Source of the DNA: Dipetalonema caudispina
Taxonomy: Eukaryota; Nematoda; Chromadorea; Rhabditida; Onchocercidae
DNA: 26,863 nucleotides
Direction: 5' to 3'
Assembly: GCA_013365325.1 (NCBI GenBank)
Contig: JABVXV010000555.1
Location: 1-26,863, forward strand
Numbering within the stretch: position 1 is the stretch's first letter; each line of letters opens with the position of its first letter. Below are positions 1 to 10,827 of the stretch, in pieces. The position numbers were made by a program, and so were the translations under genes. The notes below the pieces were generated by a model. It had not been told where the DNA came from. It saw only the letters and a program-made list of their open reading frames with translations, and made no database searches.

Positions 1-119
<119 letters not shown>

Positions 120-1341
120 TACTGCTATTACTACTATAAAAGCAAATACTTTTGCCAAATGATTTGAGTCCCTAAAATTTATTCATATTATAAGATAGTC
201 ATCGGCAAATTACAATAATTTCTCGTAATTCATTTTGGCTTTTTATCATTCTCATATGAATCACTTTTTCCATACCATTTTTGTTTAACTATATCAAATT
301 ACTCAATCAATGAGAAATCATATGAATAATTTTTTTTTTTTTTCATATCGTTTTTGTTTATTAACCAATATTAAAGTTTTAACCTATTACCTTCTTAATC
401 TGTCTGTCAATTCATTTAGTTTTTTTTTTTTTCAAAAATGTCTCATTTTAAGGAATATAACATAGATTACACTGTTTTATTTTCAAAAACATCGAATTTC
501 AATATTTTTTTTAATTGCACGGATTTATATCTTTTTTTTATTTTATAATCTATTATTTGTTTGCCATCATGTTGCTGAATAGTTGATGCAATAATTTACT
601 AAATAAATAATTATAATAAATATTAACTTCAGAGAAAAATTTTTGCTTAGACAAGAATCAGAGCTTGGTTTTGTTATCACTGATAGCTTAAATTTCTGAA
701 ATGGTTAGCATATTTTACATTTTCAGATAAAATTATTTGTCAGTTATGAACTTCTTCTGCTACTATTTTATTTTTAATTCATTTCGAACCTTTTTAATTC
801 GATATTTGACTTGGTTTCTCTTTGTAGACAACATAGGCAATCATTATTTTGTTAACAAATTCTGAAATGTCTTTTGAACTGTTAAAATTTATTTACTCTT
901 CTTATAACACAAACAATTTATGTTGCCTCATAAATGATTCGAATTTAATCATTTCATCCTGATTTTAACAAATGACAGCAATTAAATGAACTAAAGAAAA
1001 TGATATTTTTTGGAAATATATTATTCACCAAAATGAATATTGCCTTCCTAAAAAAAGAGATATCAAGAATAATTAATGAATTATTAGTAAATAATCAAAT
1101 AAACCATTTGCATGAAATTTCCTATTATTTTTGTAAATTTAGGACAAAAATTGATGAAAAATTGGAGAATAGAAAAAAGTAAAATTATTATATTAAGTAT
1201 TATTATGGAATTGATGGAAGGAAAAATGAAATAATTAATTTACTGCTAAATTTGATTAAGAAATTTGAAACAATAATTTGCTATGAAATTGCTCAGGAAA
1301 TCACTTGCACTTTGTTAGTGATAATGATCCTATCTCATTTA

Positions 1342-1412
1342 TTGATATTCCAGCCTATTCCAGGACTGACATTCCAGTATATCCCGAGTTGATATTCTGG
1401 CATATCCCGAAG
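1342..1412. repeat. Three-copy tandem repeat, 22-25 bp unit
   Basis: Three imperfect head-to-tail units at 1342-1366, 1367-1388 and 1389-1412. Each begins TTGATATTC or TGACATTCC and ends in a TATTCC/TATCCCGA-type segment. The units are richer in C and G than the flanks, and no longer array is seen. Confidence 0.75.
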
Positions 1413-2125
1413 TTGCTATTTCATTATAAATAGATTAAAAACAGATTATAATTTATCGAATCAATGGAAAGGACATTGGAAGAAAATTTCATACCATTCC
1501 TCATCAATTTCAAAATTTCCAAATTTCTATACGCTTGAACTATTTTAATGTCAGAATTAAGAAATTTTAATTAAATTCATTTTTCTTGCGCAATTTTCTC
1601 AGTTATTAATCTTTAGTCCTAAGTTAATACTGACAAAATTACAGAAAAGAATTAGAAAAGAGCTAATTTAAACTTTAAATTTGTTCTGTTACTTTTACTC
1701 AAAAATTTTCTCATTATTAGCTTTTGTTTTAGTATTATACGTTTCTATTCGTAAAATTTTCCATCTTCTTTTCTTTTTATATTAATCGAAAAAATTCAGC
1801 AATTTTGCACTTTTTTAGGAGAAAAAAAAAAATAGAAGAAAAAAAAATTAAAAAATTTCCTTTTCCATAGAAACTACTATCAATAATTTTTTTTTTTGAA
1901 AATAACTACTTTATTTTTCTTTTTTTTTTTTTTATTGCAAATTTTCCTCATAAATCATTTAGATGAATATTTCTATCATTTAGTTTAGCTAAGCTACAGA
2001 CAAGCATACAAATGCATATGTTTATTATGCAAATGTTACCTATTCCTATGTTACCTATGTAATTAGGTATATGAAATAACATCAAAAGAACCATCCGCTT
2101 AATTATTTACTTATAATAAAAGGTA

Positions 2126-2150
2126 ATAGTAGTAGTAGTAGTAGTAACAA
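2126..2150. repeat. Short AGT trinucleotide repeat
   Basis: Six or so AGT/TAG units in a row followed by degenerate trinucleotides. Simple-sequence repeat with no coding context. Confidence 0.85.
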
Positions 2151-2192
2151 TAGCAGTAATCTTAGTAATAGAAAAAGATTTTCATTTTCATT

Positions 2193-2260
2193 TGGTCAGC
2201 TAAGCATTTTGACCACGCCTGTAACCCATTGCTGAAAAGGGATGGGACAATTGAAAATTG
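2193..2260 (+). other. Cluster of three adjacent hairpins (possible structured RNA)
   Basis: Three consecutive inverted repeats in a G+C-richer island: TGGTCA (2193-2198) with TGACCA (2210-2215), CCCAT (2225-2229) with ATGGG (2242-2246), and CAATT (2248-2252) with AATTG (2256-2260). The pairings are exact as read. Whether this is transcribed is unknown; I see no tRNA or SL RNA sequence. On the minus strand the same stretch has a CTTTTCAG acceptor-like site followed by a short open frame, so an exon is the alternative explanation. Confidence 0.3.
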
Positions 2261-2925
2261 GGGAACTAAACCAATCGATGTATTTGAAATAAAATTGACA
2301 CTTTATAACCATTGAAAAATCTTAGCAAACCATTTTGGCTTCTTTTATTCATCAATCGTACTTTTTTTACTAATTATAATTATGCATATTTAACTTACTT
2401 CAATGATTTGTATTCGTTTATTTTTGCATTATTAATTAAATTTGATTAATTCATATAATTAGCAATAATAAGTTTAATTTAAAAAATCATTTTATCATAT
2501 ATATTTGTGTATATTGTTTGATTTATTTTTCATACAAATATTTTATTTGAAGATTTCCTGAAATTGATTCAATAATTTCAGATTTTTTTTAATTTTTTTT
2601 TTTACGTCATACAAAATAAATTAGTTAAGAATGGATTTTTTATACAGTGTTTCGATCAAAAAATGATGTAATTTTAAAAAAATACGAAATTAGTTGAGAG
2701 AGAAATTTTGAAATTTATTTACGCAATGCAAAAAAAAAAAAAAAAAAAAAGAGTGAAGAGGAAATGGAGGAAGAGCAGAAGAAATGAGGAATGGGAAGGA
2801 TGGAAGTCTAAATTTTGTTGAACGAATTCAATTTTTATTTTTCTGAACAAAAAATTAAACAAAATAGCTAACGCTTATAGCTTATCTGGCAAAACATTGA
2901 TATGACATTTTGTTTCTTGTTGCTT

Positions 2926-3080
2926 GATAATAATGATGGTGATAACAATAATAATAACAGTGATAACAATAGCAACAATGATAATGATAGTGATAATGAT
3001 AGTAATAGTAATAATAATAATAATAATAATGATTATAATAATAGTAATAATAATAATAATAATAGTAATAATAATAATAA
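2926..3080. repeat. AAT-rich compound microsatellite
   Basis: About 155 bp of AAT trinucleotides mixed with GAT, AGT and AAC units, becoming purer toward 3080. It gives spurious open frames on both strands (Asn/Asp/Ser-rich on plus, Tyr-rich on minus). These are not treated as genes. Confidence 0.95.
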
Positions 3081-3232
3081 AACAATGACTAGCGTCAGAT
3101 GCTTATTTATAAGATGGTTATGATGATCATTTACGGATTATGATGATACAATTATAACGATTACAATATTCAATGTATTCAGCACATTCTCTCCAGTCTT
3201 GTACTCAATTCTAAAAAAAAAGGTCATTTAGC

Positions 3233-3243
3233 AATTTTTGCAG
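3233..3243 (+). promoter_or_regulatory. Candidate spliced-leader trans-splice acceptor, LRR gene
   Basis: The site CAATTTTTGCAG ending at 3243 lies 34 nt before the ATG at 3278. It matches the nematode 3' splice consensus and has no obvious upstream exon, which suggests trans-splicing of a leader onto this 5' end. This is inferred from sequence only. Confidence 0.45.
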
Positions 3244-3277
3244 AAATAATTGTTGGTAATCCACATTGCGGTAACAA

Positions 3278-6200
3278 ATGTTCCGGATGAATCGATCTTT
3301 TTCTGATAAACGTTATCCATCTGTTCAGTCAATTGCGGTTATTGTTATTATTGTTTTCTGTATTGTAGCCAATTTTTGGCCAACAATTAAGGCTGCTAGT
3401 GCTGATGCTGCTTTCAATGCTATAAAGGATATCAAAAATCATCAGGTCAAGTATATTCCAAAGGTTAAAGGCTACCAAAATAAGAGTGGACGATTACATC
3501 GTGGTACGGATAAAATTCAAATTTCAAATTCACGATGTCCAAATTTTTGCGAATGTGAGCATGTCATTTGGGATGATGGCACTACTAGTAGTATCACCGA
3601 AATTTCCGTATTCTGCCATGAAGGTGGCTTGGAACAAACGGCGTTTTCTAAACTACTCAAACAAATTCCCAAAGAAGTGACAGTTTTAGATGTTGAAGCA
3701 CCATTAGATAATCCAAATCATCTTCTCTGGGATGATAATTTAAATCAATTGCGACATTTACGCATTTTACGACTTGTCAATTGCGATATTCCAGCAATTA
3801 GTCGTGCTTTGAAATTACAATCGTTAGAAGTACTCGATCTTCTAGGAAATCGAATTCAGCACATACCGGTTTCCATATTTTCCGGTGTACCATCCATACG
3901 AGAGCTTAATTTAGCCAAGAACTCATTAAGTGTCCTCCCAACAGGCGCTTTTACTTATCTCAAAAATTTGCAAGTTCTATCACTAGCCTATAATAATATT
4001 ACCGTTGCTACGGTAAATTTATTACGTGATTTAAAAAATTTGAAATCTCTTCATCTGGATGGTAATCGAATACCAGTATCACAATTTAATTTACTTTTTG
4101 CTGATATCCCACAACTGGAACGATTAGAGCTAAACGAATGTGGCTTAAGTATTGGAGCGGTAAATGATTTAGCTTTGGATAAATTCCATTCATTATATCA
4201 GCTTGGCCTTGCCGGTAATATGCTTGGAAAAGTACCCATAAGTGCATTACGTAACTATTTAAGCTCATTAACCACTCTTGACCTCAGTAATAATGAATTA
4301 GTTGAAATCGAATCAGAGATATTTGCTAAATCAAATATTAGTCGATTGTTACTTGCTGGTAATCATCTTGGTACTAATCCTAATTCATTATCATTCAATT
4401 CGCTAAAAACGGGAACAACATTACGTGAATTAGATTTGTCACGCAATAATTTTGAACATTTCCATTCGGAATATCTTGGAATAGCCCAAGAGACTGTGGA
4501 AATTTTGCATCTCAACGAGAATCATATCAGTAGCATTGGACGATGGCTAACAGCTAATATGACGAGACTTAAAATACTCCATTTGGGATTTAATTTTATT
4601 GAATATTTACCACAAAAATTACCCAATGAATTTGCACAGCTGACATTTCTAAATCTATCCGGCAATCAACTTTCCTCATTAGTGGGATATTCCCGGGAAA
4701 ATTTACCAATGCTGCACATGATAGATATTTCGGAAAATCGATTTACATCATTTCCAGTAACGACAATTCAGAATTTTTTCGGCAGTTTGGATAAAGTTAG
4801 TTTCTTAAATTTATTTTGTTTAGTTTGAATTAATTTTTTTACTTTTGTTAAGTTTAAAAGAGTTATTTTCAATTTTTTAACATACATTTCATCATTCGCT
4901 TAAGTATTATGTACTCATTTCGTGACAAAAAAAATCGAAATGAGATAATACAAATAATTCCATCTTTTTCTCTTCCTTCTTTCTTCAACTTCTGCTTTAA
5001 ATTAAAAATTTCTTTTATGATCAAATAAAAATCGAATAATCTGAAAATTTTGTTTATAAACTGTCATTGATAGGGAACAACGCCGCCTAATACTTTTGTT
5101 TATTTCTCATATTAATATATTTATTATTTCGTTTCGGCCATTTGAATCAGTCAGTGACATATATGTGGATGCCCTGCTGGATGAAGGTCAATTATAGATA
5201 ATCCTGTAAACTGTTGATCAGTAGGCCCACATCACTTGAAGGTCATTTTTTCGGAAACAAAATATAAATCTTGAAATTGGACATTTTACTAATGATTTTA
5301 TTGTAAAATTAAACGTATCATTTGCCAAAAAGACATAATATTTGAAATTTAAAATTCAAATTCAGATTTCATATGTAAAATTTTAGATTTAAAAGAAAGG
5401 AACAATTTTTTCTACTTTTTTTTTAATGTAAAATTTTGAGGAAACTTTGTTAAAATTAAAAATGAAAGAAATTAAATGTCAATACAATGACCTCCACATA
5501 ATGATAATAATTTTCAAAAAGAAAAAAAAAGAAGATACGTCAAATTCAATGGGGTTGAATGAAATTTTTTGCAAGTTTTCAAGGATATATCGCAATTTAA
5601 ATTTCGTTTTTTTTTTTTTTTTTTCTTTTCAACCAGTCTGTTATTATTCATTTATTCGTGACTATATGATTGATGTTTATTATATGTTTATACAAGAAAT
5701 ATAATCATCATAATTAATTTTACCAAACATATCTAAAATTATCTTTGTGAAAGGTAATACCATTGTACTACGATTTTTTTTTTCCGTTTTTTTTTTTTTT
5801 TTTTGTTCTGATCACAACTGAAAACGCTAACCCTTTTGTTTTCAAATTTCATTTTTTAATTTAATCGCGTGGCTTACTTGTTTAATTATTTTGCTGATTT
5901 AATTTAAATATGCAGTAAAATATTTCGAATTTATAAGTGTTATACAATAAGCAAAAAAAAAAAAATTATAGCATCATAGAATACTTTGATAAATTTAATA
6001 TAAACTGTTTATTTACAAAAAAATTAAAATCATTTCTTGTAATTAAATATTACCTGTTATTTCTGTAAAAACTTAACAATGGAATCGTCTAAAAGTATAT
6101 CATTTCTAACCATAATTTTTTTTTTTTTTTTTTGCCATGAACATATTTTAAATAAATCATTTCTTATAATAAATGTAATATTTTTAATTGCTTATATAAG

Positions 6201-9200
6201 TATGAATTATTCATACAATTCAATATTTACATTATTGTCACTATATAAATATGTGTGATAAGTTGAATTTAACACAAATATATGTATAAATATAATTGAT
6301 TATCAAAGGAGTTAATAAAAAAAGAAAAGAAGAATGAAATATAAATAATGAAAAAGCATTTAAAATAACATCGTTGTATAATTCTCTATGAAAAGTTAAT
6401 GTTTTAAATTTTAAATTCTATTTTGCTGTTAAACAGAAGTAGCAAATTGCTCTGCAAAGCCAAAATTTATTTCGAAAAAAACAAAAATATTAGTGAATGG
6501 CTAGTAGCGGAAGTAAAACCGACCGCTCTGTCTCATTAATCTTGCAAATAGATTAATTTTAAGGGTAAGAAAAAATTTTGAAAGTTTTTTTTAAGAACAA
6601 CTGATCCATTAGAAATAATTTGCTGGTAATTAATCAGATGCTGAATTTTTATCAAATTTGTAAATTTTATAATTGGTAAAGTATTAAGAGTTAATCCAAT
6701 AATTAAATTTTTTTCCCTCTTTTTTATGTCTAAAATTGAAATTTCATTAACTTTTTCTTTTGAATTAATAAAATGAATTACAATAATTGTCTTCTTTTCG
6801 TAATTTGAAAAAAAGTGCAGCAATCTTAAAAATAAGTTTTAACATTTGATCAAAATTTATTCCTAATCTTTTCTCTTTTCTTTCCTTTTTTCCTTTTTCT
6901 TTTGAATTCTAATTTATCAAATTTATTTCCAACATGCTTTTTGTTCCTGTTATTTGTAAGTATTGGCAAAAGATGAAAGACAATTGGTTAGCTTTACAAA
7001 TTTTTGTCCTTCAATTGTCCCATCAATAAATAGCATTTGTTATCTGCTCCGATTTTCTTTTTTTCATGTCACTTACCGCCAAACGTACTTAACAACTCTT
7101 CAAATTTAGTAATAAAAAGCTTTTCTTTGGTTTTCGATCATTTTTTTTTAACCCAATGAGACGCTTAGGTTCCAATTATTTTACTTTTATTCTTTCTTCC
7201 TTTCATTTTTTCGTTTTTTTTTTTTTTTTTTTTTTTTCGTAGTCAAATAAAAAAAAAAAATAATAAAATGATTGTATTAAAATGGAAATATGTTGAGTCA
7301 TAAATTTAAAGTAAAAATACTAAATTAAATTTGAATGAAAATTTGTTTACATTTTATTTTTTTTTTCGTTTTTCTTGCAATAGTAACAGCTTCATTGGAA
7401 AAAGAAATGAGAAATGGAATTGTTTGATATAAAGAGAGGAAAGTTTCTCTTTCTGAAATAAATAATATTGGAATTCAATTTATCGCCATTAACAAATTAT
7501 TAAATTAATGAAGCTAATGTAATTAATATAAGTAAGGCAATATTAACATAATTAAATTATCCCATGTATTTTTTTTTTCGTTCACACTTGAATTTATATT
7601 ATTCTTGGACTGATTTATTTCCAATTTAAGGAATGAATTGATGAAATACCTTCCACATTTAACTTTTACTTTACCATTTTTCAATCCATGCTGCTAAATA
7701 TGAACTGTGTTTTAAAAAAAATATATTATCCATCTTTATGTCATTTTACTAAACTTACATATAAATAATAGCTTGTGGCTATTTTTCTTAGTGAGACAAG
7801 TGTTAGGTAATTTATGGTCTTAAAAATTTGAATTTGGATTTTTGAAAATTTCATTTCGACTTGGAAATTATAAATTTTATTCTCTGAATGTATGATATGA
7901 ATTTAAACTGTCTACTAATTTACATGTTGCAAAATTATCCATGTAAAAACTTAAGCAATTCCAACTTTTATTTTGCTAAAAAAAAACTTTCCATTGTTTT
8001 GGGAACATCAATATTTTCATTTTATTTTTTGAAATCTGGACAAGTTGGTAATCAACCTCAACGTTGTGTTCTCGTCTACATTAATTCCGGATTTCCTTCA
8101 CTTTCTCATTCCGGTTATTACTTTACAGTTTTCCTCTTCTACTTCGTTTTCATCCTTGTAGCAATCTTTCTGAATCAAAATTCTATTCACTTCTTTCATT
8201 TTCCTTAATTTTATTTTTTTTTTTTTCTCTCTTTTCTTCTCTTTTGTCCATCATTATCAATCATTCATTCCTGAAATTAATAATTACAAATGATTGAAGA
8301 TGAAAAATCCATTTATCATGGAGGAATGGCAAAAATTTTGTTAGGATTGAGAGTTAATTTCGAATTACAATTATACAGTTATTGGTCAGGTTCAGCCAAT
8401 CGGAACGAAACATTAGAAATAAAATATATTTCTGATAATAAAAATTGTTCCTTTAATAACAACCGGATGCAGCAGTTTCATTACGATCTATCTATCAGAA
8501 ATATTGCGAGAAAATCCCTAATACACAAATATATAAATACGAGAAACCAGGAGTACTAATTAGATTACAATTATGTAATTTGTTGATCCAATTCAATCAA
8601 GCGGAAGAAATATTTTACGTGGAACATATATTTCTGATCGTTATTCGCGGATAACTGAATAAATTTCCCGTTCAACATGATTGAACGACGAAAATTAATT
8701 CATTGGTGTATTTTTAAAATTAAAGCTAATTGGATTAGAAATATATCAATTGTTGATCAAATCTAGTCAATCGCAAAAAATACAAGAAAAGAACTATGTT
8801 ACCGGTAGATTGTTTATAGTAAAAACAAATTTTTATTACTGCAAAAAGATATTCAAAAAAGCATTTTTTCTTTTTTTGAAATAAAATTAAAAAAAAAAAA
8901 AAACATGAACAATAGAATTGGAAACTATCATTCGCGGAAGTAAAATCTTTCGAAAAGTAAAGTTAGAATAAAAGAAAAAAAGAAAAAGAAAAAAAAAATT
9001 GATGCATAAATTTGGTTTGAAAATGATGCAAAGCATAATTTCGAAAAACGGGGGATGTATGACAGATGTTTCGTTAAATGAGCCTCGAGGGAATCATCAA
9101 GTAGGTGAATGGCCAAGTATAGTGAAAGAAAAAAAAAAAAGTTAAATTTAAACTTCTACTTTTTTCTTTATTTTCAATCCATCTACAATTTCACAATGAA

Positions 9201-9353
9201 AAAAAAAAAGGAGAAAAAAAAAACGAAAAAATTAGGGATTGAGTGATAAATTTGATACTATTGAAAAAATATTTGTGTATCGTAGGAATTTACACTTATA
9301 TTTATTGCCTTTCTTTATATTCAAAATTTTTCTTCTTTTTTGTTTTTTGATTA

Positions 9354-9389
<36 letters not shown>

Positions 9390-10785
9390 CAATAAAAGGG
9401 AAAAAGAGAAAAAAGAAGAGAAAAAAAAAGGTTGCAAATAATTTTTTTCCTATTTGTTATTTAGAAAAAAAAAAATTTTTTTCTGTTTCGATTTTAATTT
9501 AATAAAATAAAATTTTATTTTTATAAATAATTTTGCCAAATTTTGTTCATAAATAATGATGGGGATAATAGAAATGATAATATTGATAATAATAATAATG
9601 ATGATAATGGCAGTAAATAACAACTAATAAACAATGATATCGAATAATAATTAATGAGATTTAGTTAAAACGGAAAGTATCAAAGGAATAAGCATTTGGG
9701 AGAACAATTAATTAGAGGATAATGATTAGAAAATGTAATAATCTCATTGATTTATAATTAAAATCTTATGAGTTTATTTGCTGGATTATACGAATTAATA
9801 TTTGTAAATAATTATAAATCATTTCATCTTTTTCTTTTTTTCTTTTCCTAATTTTAAGGTTAACTTGCATGGTAATCCGTTAGATTGTACGTGTTACGTG
9901 GAAGAATTAAAACGTCACATGTTAGATCGTTACGTTTATCGACGTGAACTACAATATGAAAAGACTTGTTGTGCAACACCTGAACATCTTCAAGGATTAC
10001 CTATATACAAGTAATGTTAAATTTTCATTCAAAAATTATCACAAATTATCAACATATAATATGGTTGATAAGATTAAAAAATGTAAAAGTAATTTTTAGC
10101 ATTTCATTAAAAATTTGAAAACTTCTTTGACTGTCTTTTTCCTATTTTCTTTTTAATTTTAAAATGTTTATTTACTACATAAATTTAGACCATAAAATGA
10201 AATTTATTTCTTTTGTTTGCAAATTATTCTATTTTTTTTTTTTTTCATTAAAATCTTTAATAAAACCTTTAAATTTCATTGTAAAAAAAAAAAAAAATTT
10301 GTTTCATTTGCAGACTTAATCATGTCGCTGATTGTACATTTTTGTTCGGTACTCGTTACGGTTTATCACAACTTTCCGAAATTGCAATTCTATTTTTATT
10401 CTTTATTATTTTTGCTTTATTAACTGCCTTACTGATTTTGCTTACATATAATCGATTGGAACGAAGACAAAAGGTTTCATTTTCCTTTTTCATTTTAAAT
10501 TAAAAATTTTTTTTTTTTTTGATTAATTGGAAAGTATTTCAAAAATTATTCCCAAATTTTAACAATTGTTATTATTATTATTATTATCATCATTATATGA
10601 ATTTTCAGAAGAAATATGCAGATGTAACACAATCACAATCGAGGATAGCGTTGACGTTATCACAGCATCTCAGCAATTCGCCAACATCATTAACCGAACC
10701 ATTAACACCACCACCGGAATCACCGATTTCCGGAATTTCAACAAAAATGCCACCACCACCACCACCCATTCTAGCTAGTATTTGA
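3278..10785 (+). CDS. Extracellular leucine-rich-repeat single-pass transmembrane protein
   Basis: Four exons join in phase: 3278-4795, 9859-10010, 10314-10473 and 10609-10785, giving 668 residues. Residues 18-40 are a hydrophobic signal segment. An LRRNT-type cysteine cap follows (Cys87, 91, 93, 113), then about 13 LRRs (roughly 135-500) with repeated LxxLxLxxN motifs such as LEVLDLLGNRI. Exon 2 encodes an LRRCT cap beginning VNLHGNPLDCTC (Cys516, 518, 543/544, with 564 in exon 3). A transmembrane helix lies at about 580-600, followed by basic NRLERRQK and a tail with PPP and PPPPPP runs. The architecture is that of eLRR-TM surface proteins, which in nematodes often act in epithelia, apical matrix or cell adhesion (family knowledge); the ligand is unknown. 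The second Met (3287) is an alternative start. Intron 1 is about 5.06 kb and ends in the less usual TTTTAAG. The other introns are about 0.1-0.3 kb and end in TTTGCAG or TTTTCAG. Confidence 0.9.
8290..8812. repeat. Degenerate 170-200 bp repeat, three partial copies
   Basis: Three related segments of about 75-80 bp start at 8363, 8563 and 8733. Each opens with GATTACAATTAT or a variant. Segments two and three share TTGTTGATC, and all three then carry a CAATC/CAATCA element and an A-rich GAA stretch. Copies one and two also share ATATTTCTGAT at the same offset (ending 8436 and 8638). The leader ATGATTGAA recurs at 8290 and 8677 before copies one and three. Spacing is about 200 then 170 bp. It looks like a decayed tandem or satellite-derived repeat. 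The ORF at 8290-8559 falls within it and is probably incidental. Confidence 0.6.
9360..9389. repeat. T30 homopolymer
   Basis: Thirty uninterrupted T in intron 1 of the LRR gene, followed downstream by A/G-rich sequence. It is one of three T runs of exactly this length in the window. Confidence 0.95.
10567..10594. repeat. ATT/ATC microsatellite in last intron of the LRR gene
   Basis: Short run of TTA units decaying to TCA just before the acceptor ATTTTCAG of the last exon (10609). A simple repeat lying within the intron. Confidence 0.85.
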
Positions 10786-10821
10786 CTCACAACTTTTTTC
10801 CTTTTATTTTATGTTCAATGC

Positions 10822-10827
10822 AATAAA
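10822..10827 (+). other. Polyadenylation signal AATAAA, LRR gene
   Basis: Canonical AATAAA 37 nt after the TGA stop at 10783-10785. It would give a short 3' UTR, as is common in nematodes. Confidence 0.65.

Larger units (their letters stand above)
4796..9858 (+). other. Intron 1 of the LRR gene (about 5.06 kb)
   Basis: The donor GTTAGT follows codon 506 (Lys) and the acceptor TTTTAAG precedes the LRRCT exon, keeping phase 0. The intron is mostly T-rich low-complexity DNA, including T24 (7214-7237) and T30 (9360-9389). It also has islands of higher G+C: an exon-like open frame 5060-5197, a short ATG frame 6497-6556, a three-copy degenerate repeat 8290-8812 and a 47-codon open frame 9002-9145. 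None has a supported splice connection to the LRR gene. A second AAT-type microsatellite lies near 9556-9640. Confidence 0.8.

Noticed and set aside
1000..1182. 60-codon frame in the upstream region
   Set aside because: Composition matches A+T-rich background; no splice sites or motif supports it.
2882..3123. Open frames on both strands rich in Asn/Asp/Ser or Tyr
   Set aside because: They are direct translations of the AAT-type microsatellite and have no gene structure.
6536..6823. 95-codon minus-strand frame in intron 1
   Set aside because: Ile/Lys/Asn-rich translation typical of A+T-rich non-coding DNA.
7888..8208. 106-codon hydrophobic frame in intron 1
   Set aside because: Phe/Leu/Ile-rich as expected from T-rich DNA; no recognisable motif, and no splice connection found.
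10605..10790. Minus-strand frame with a Gly run opposite the LRR gene tail
   Set aside because: It is the antisense shadow of the proline-rich last exon.
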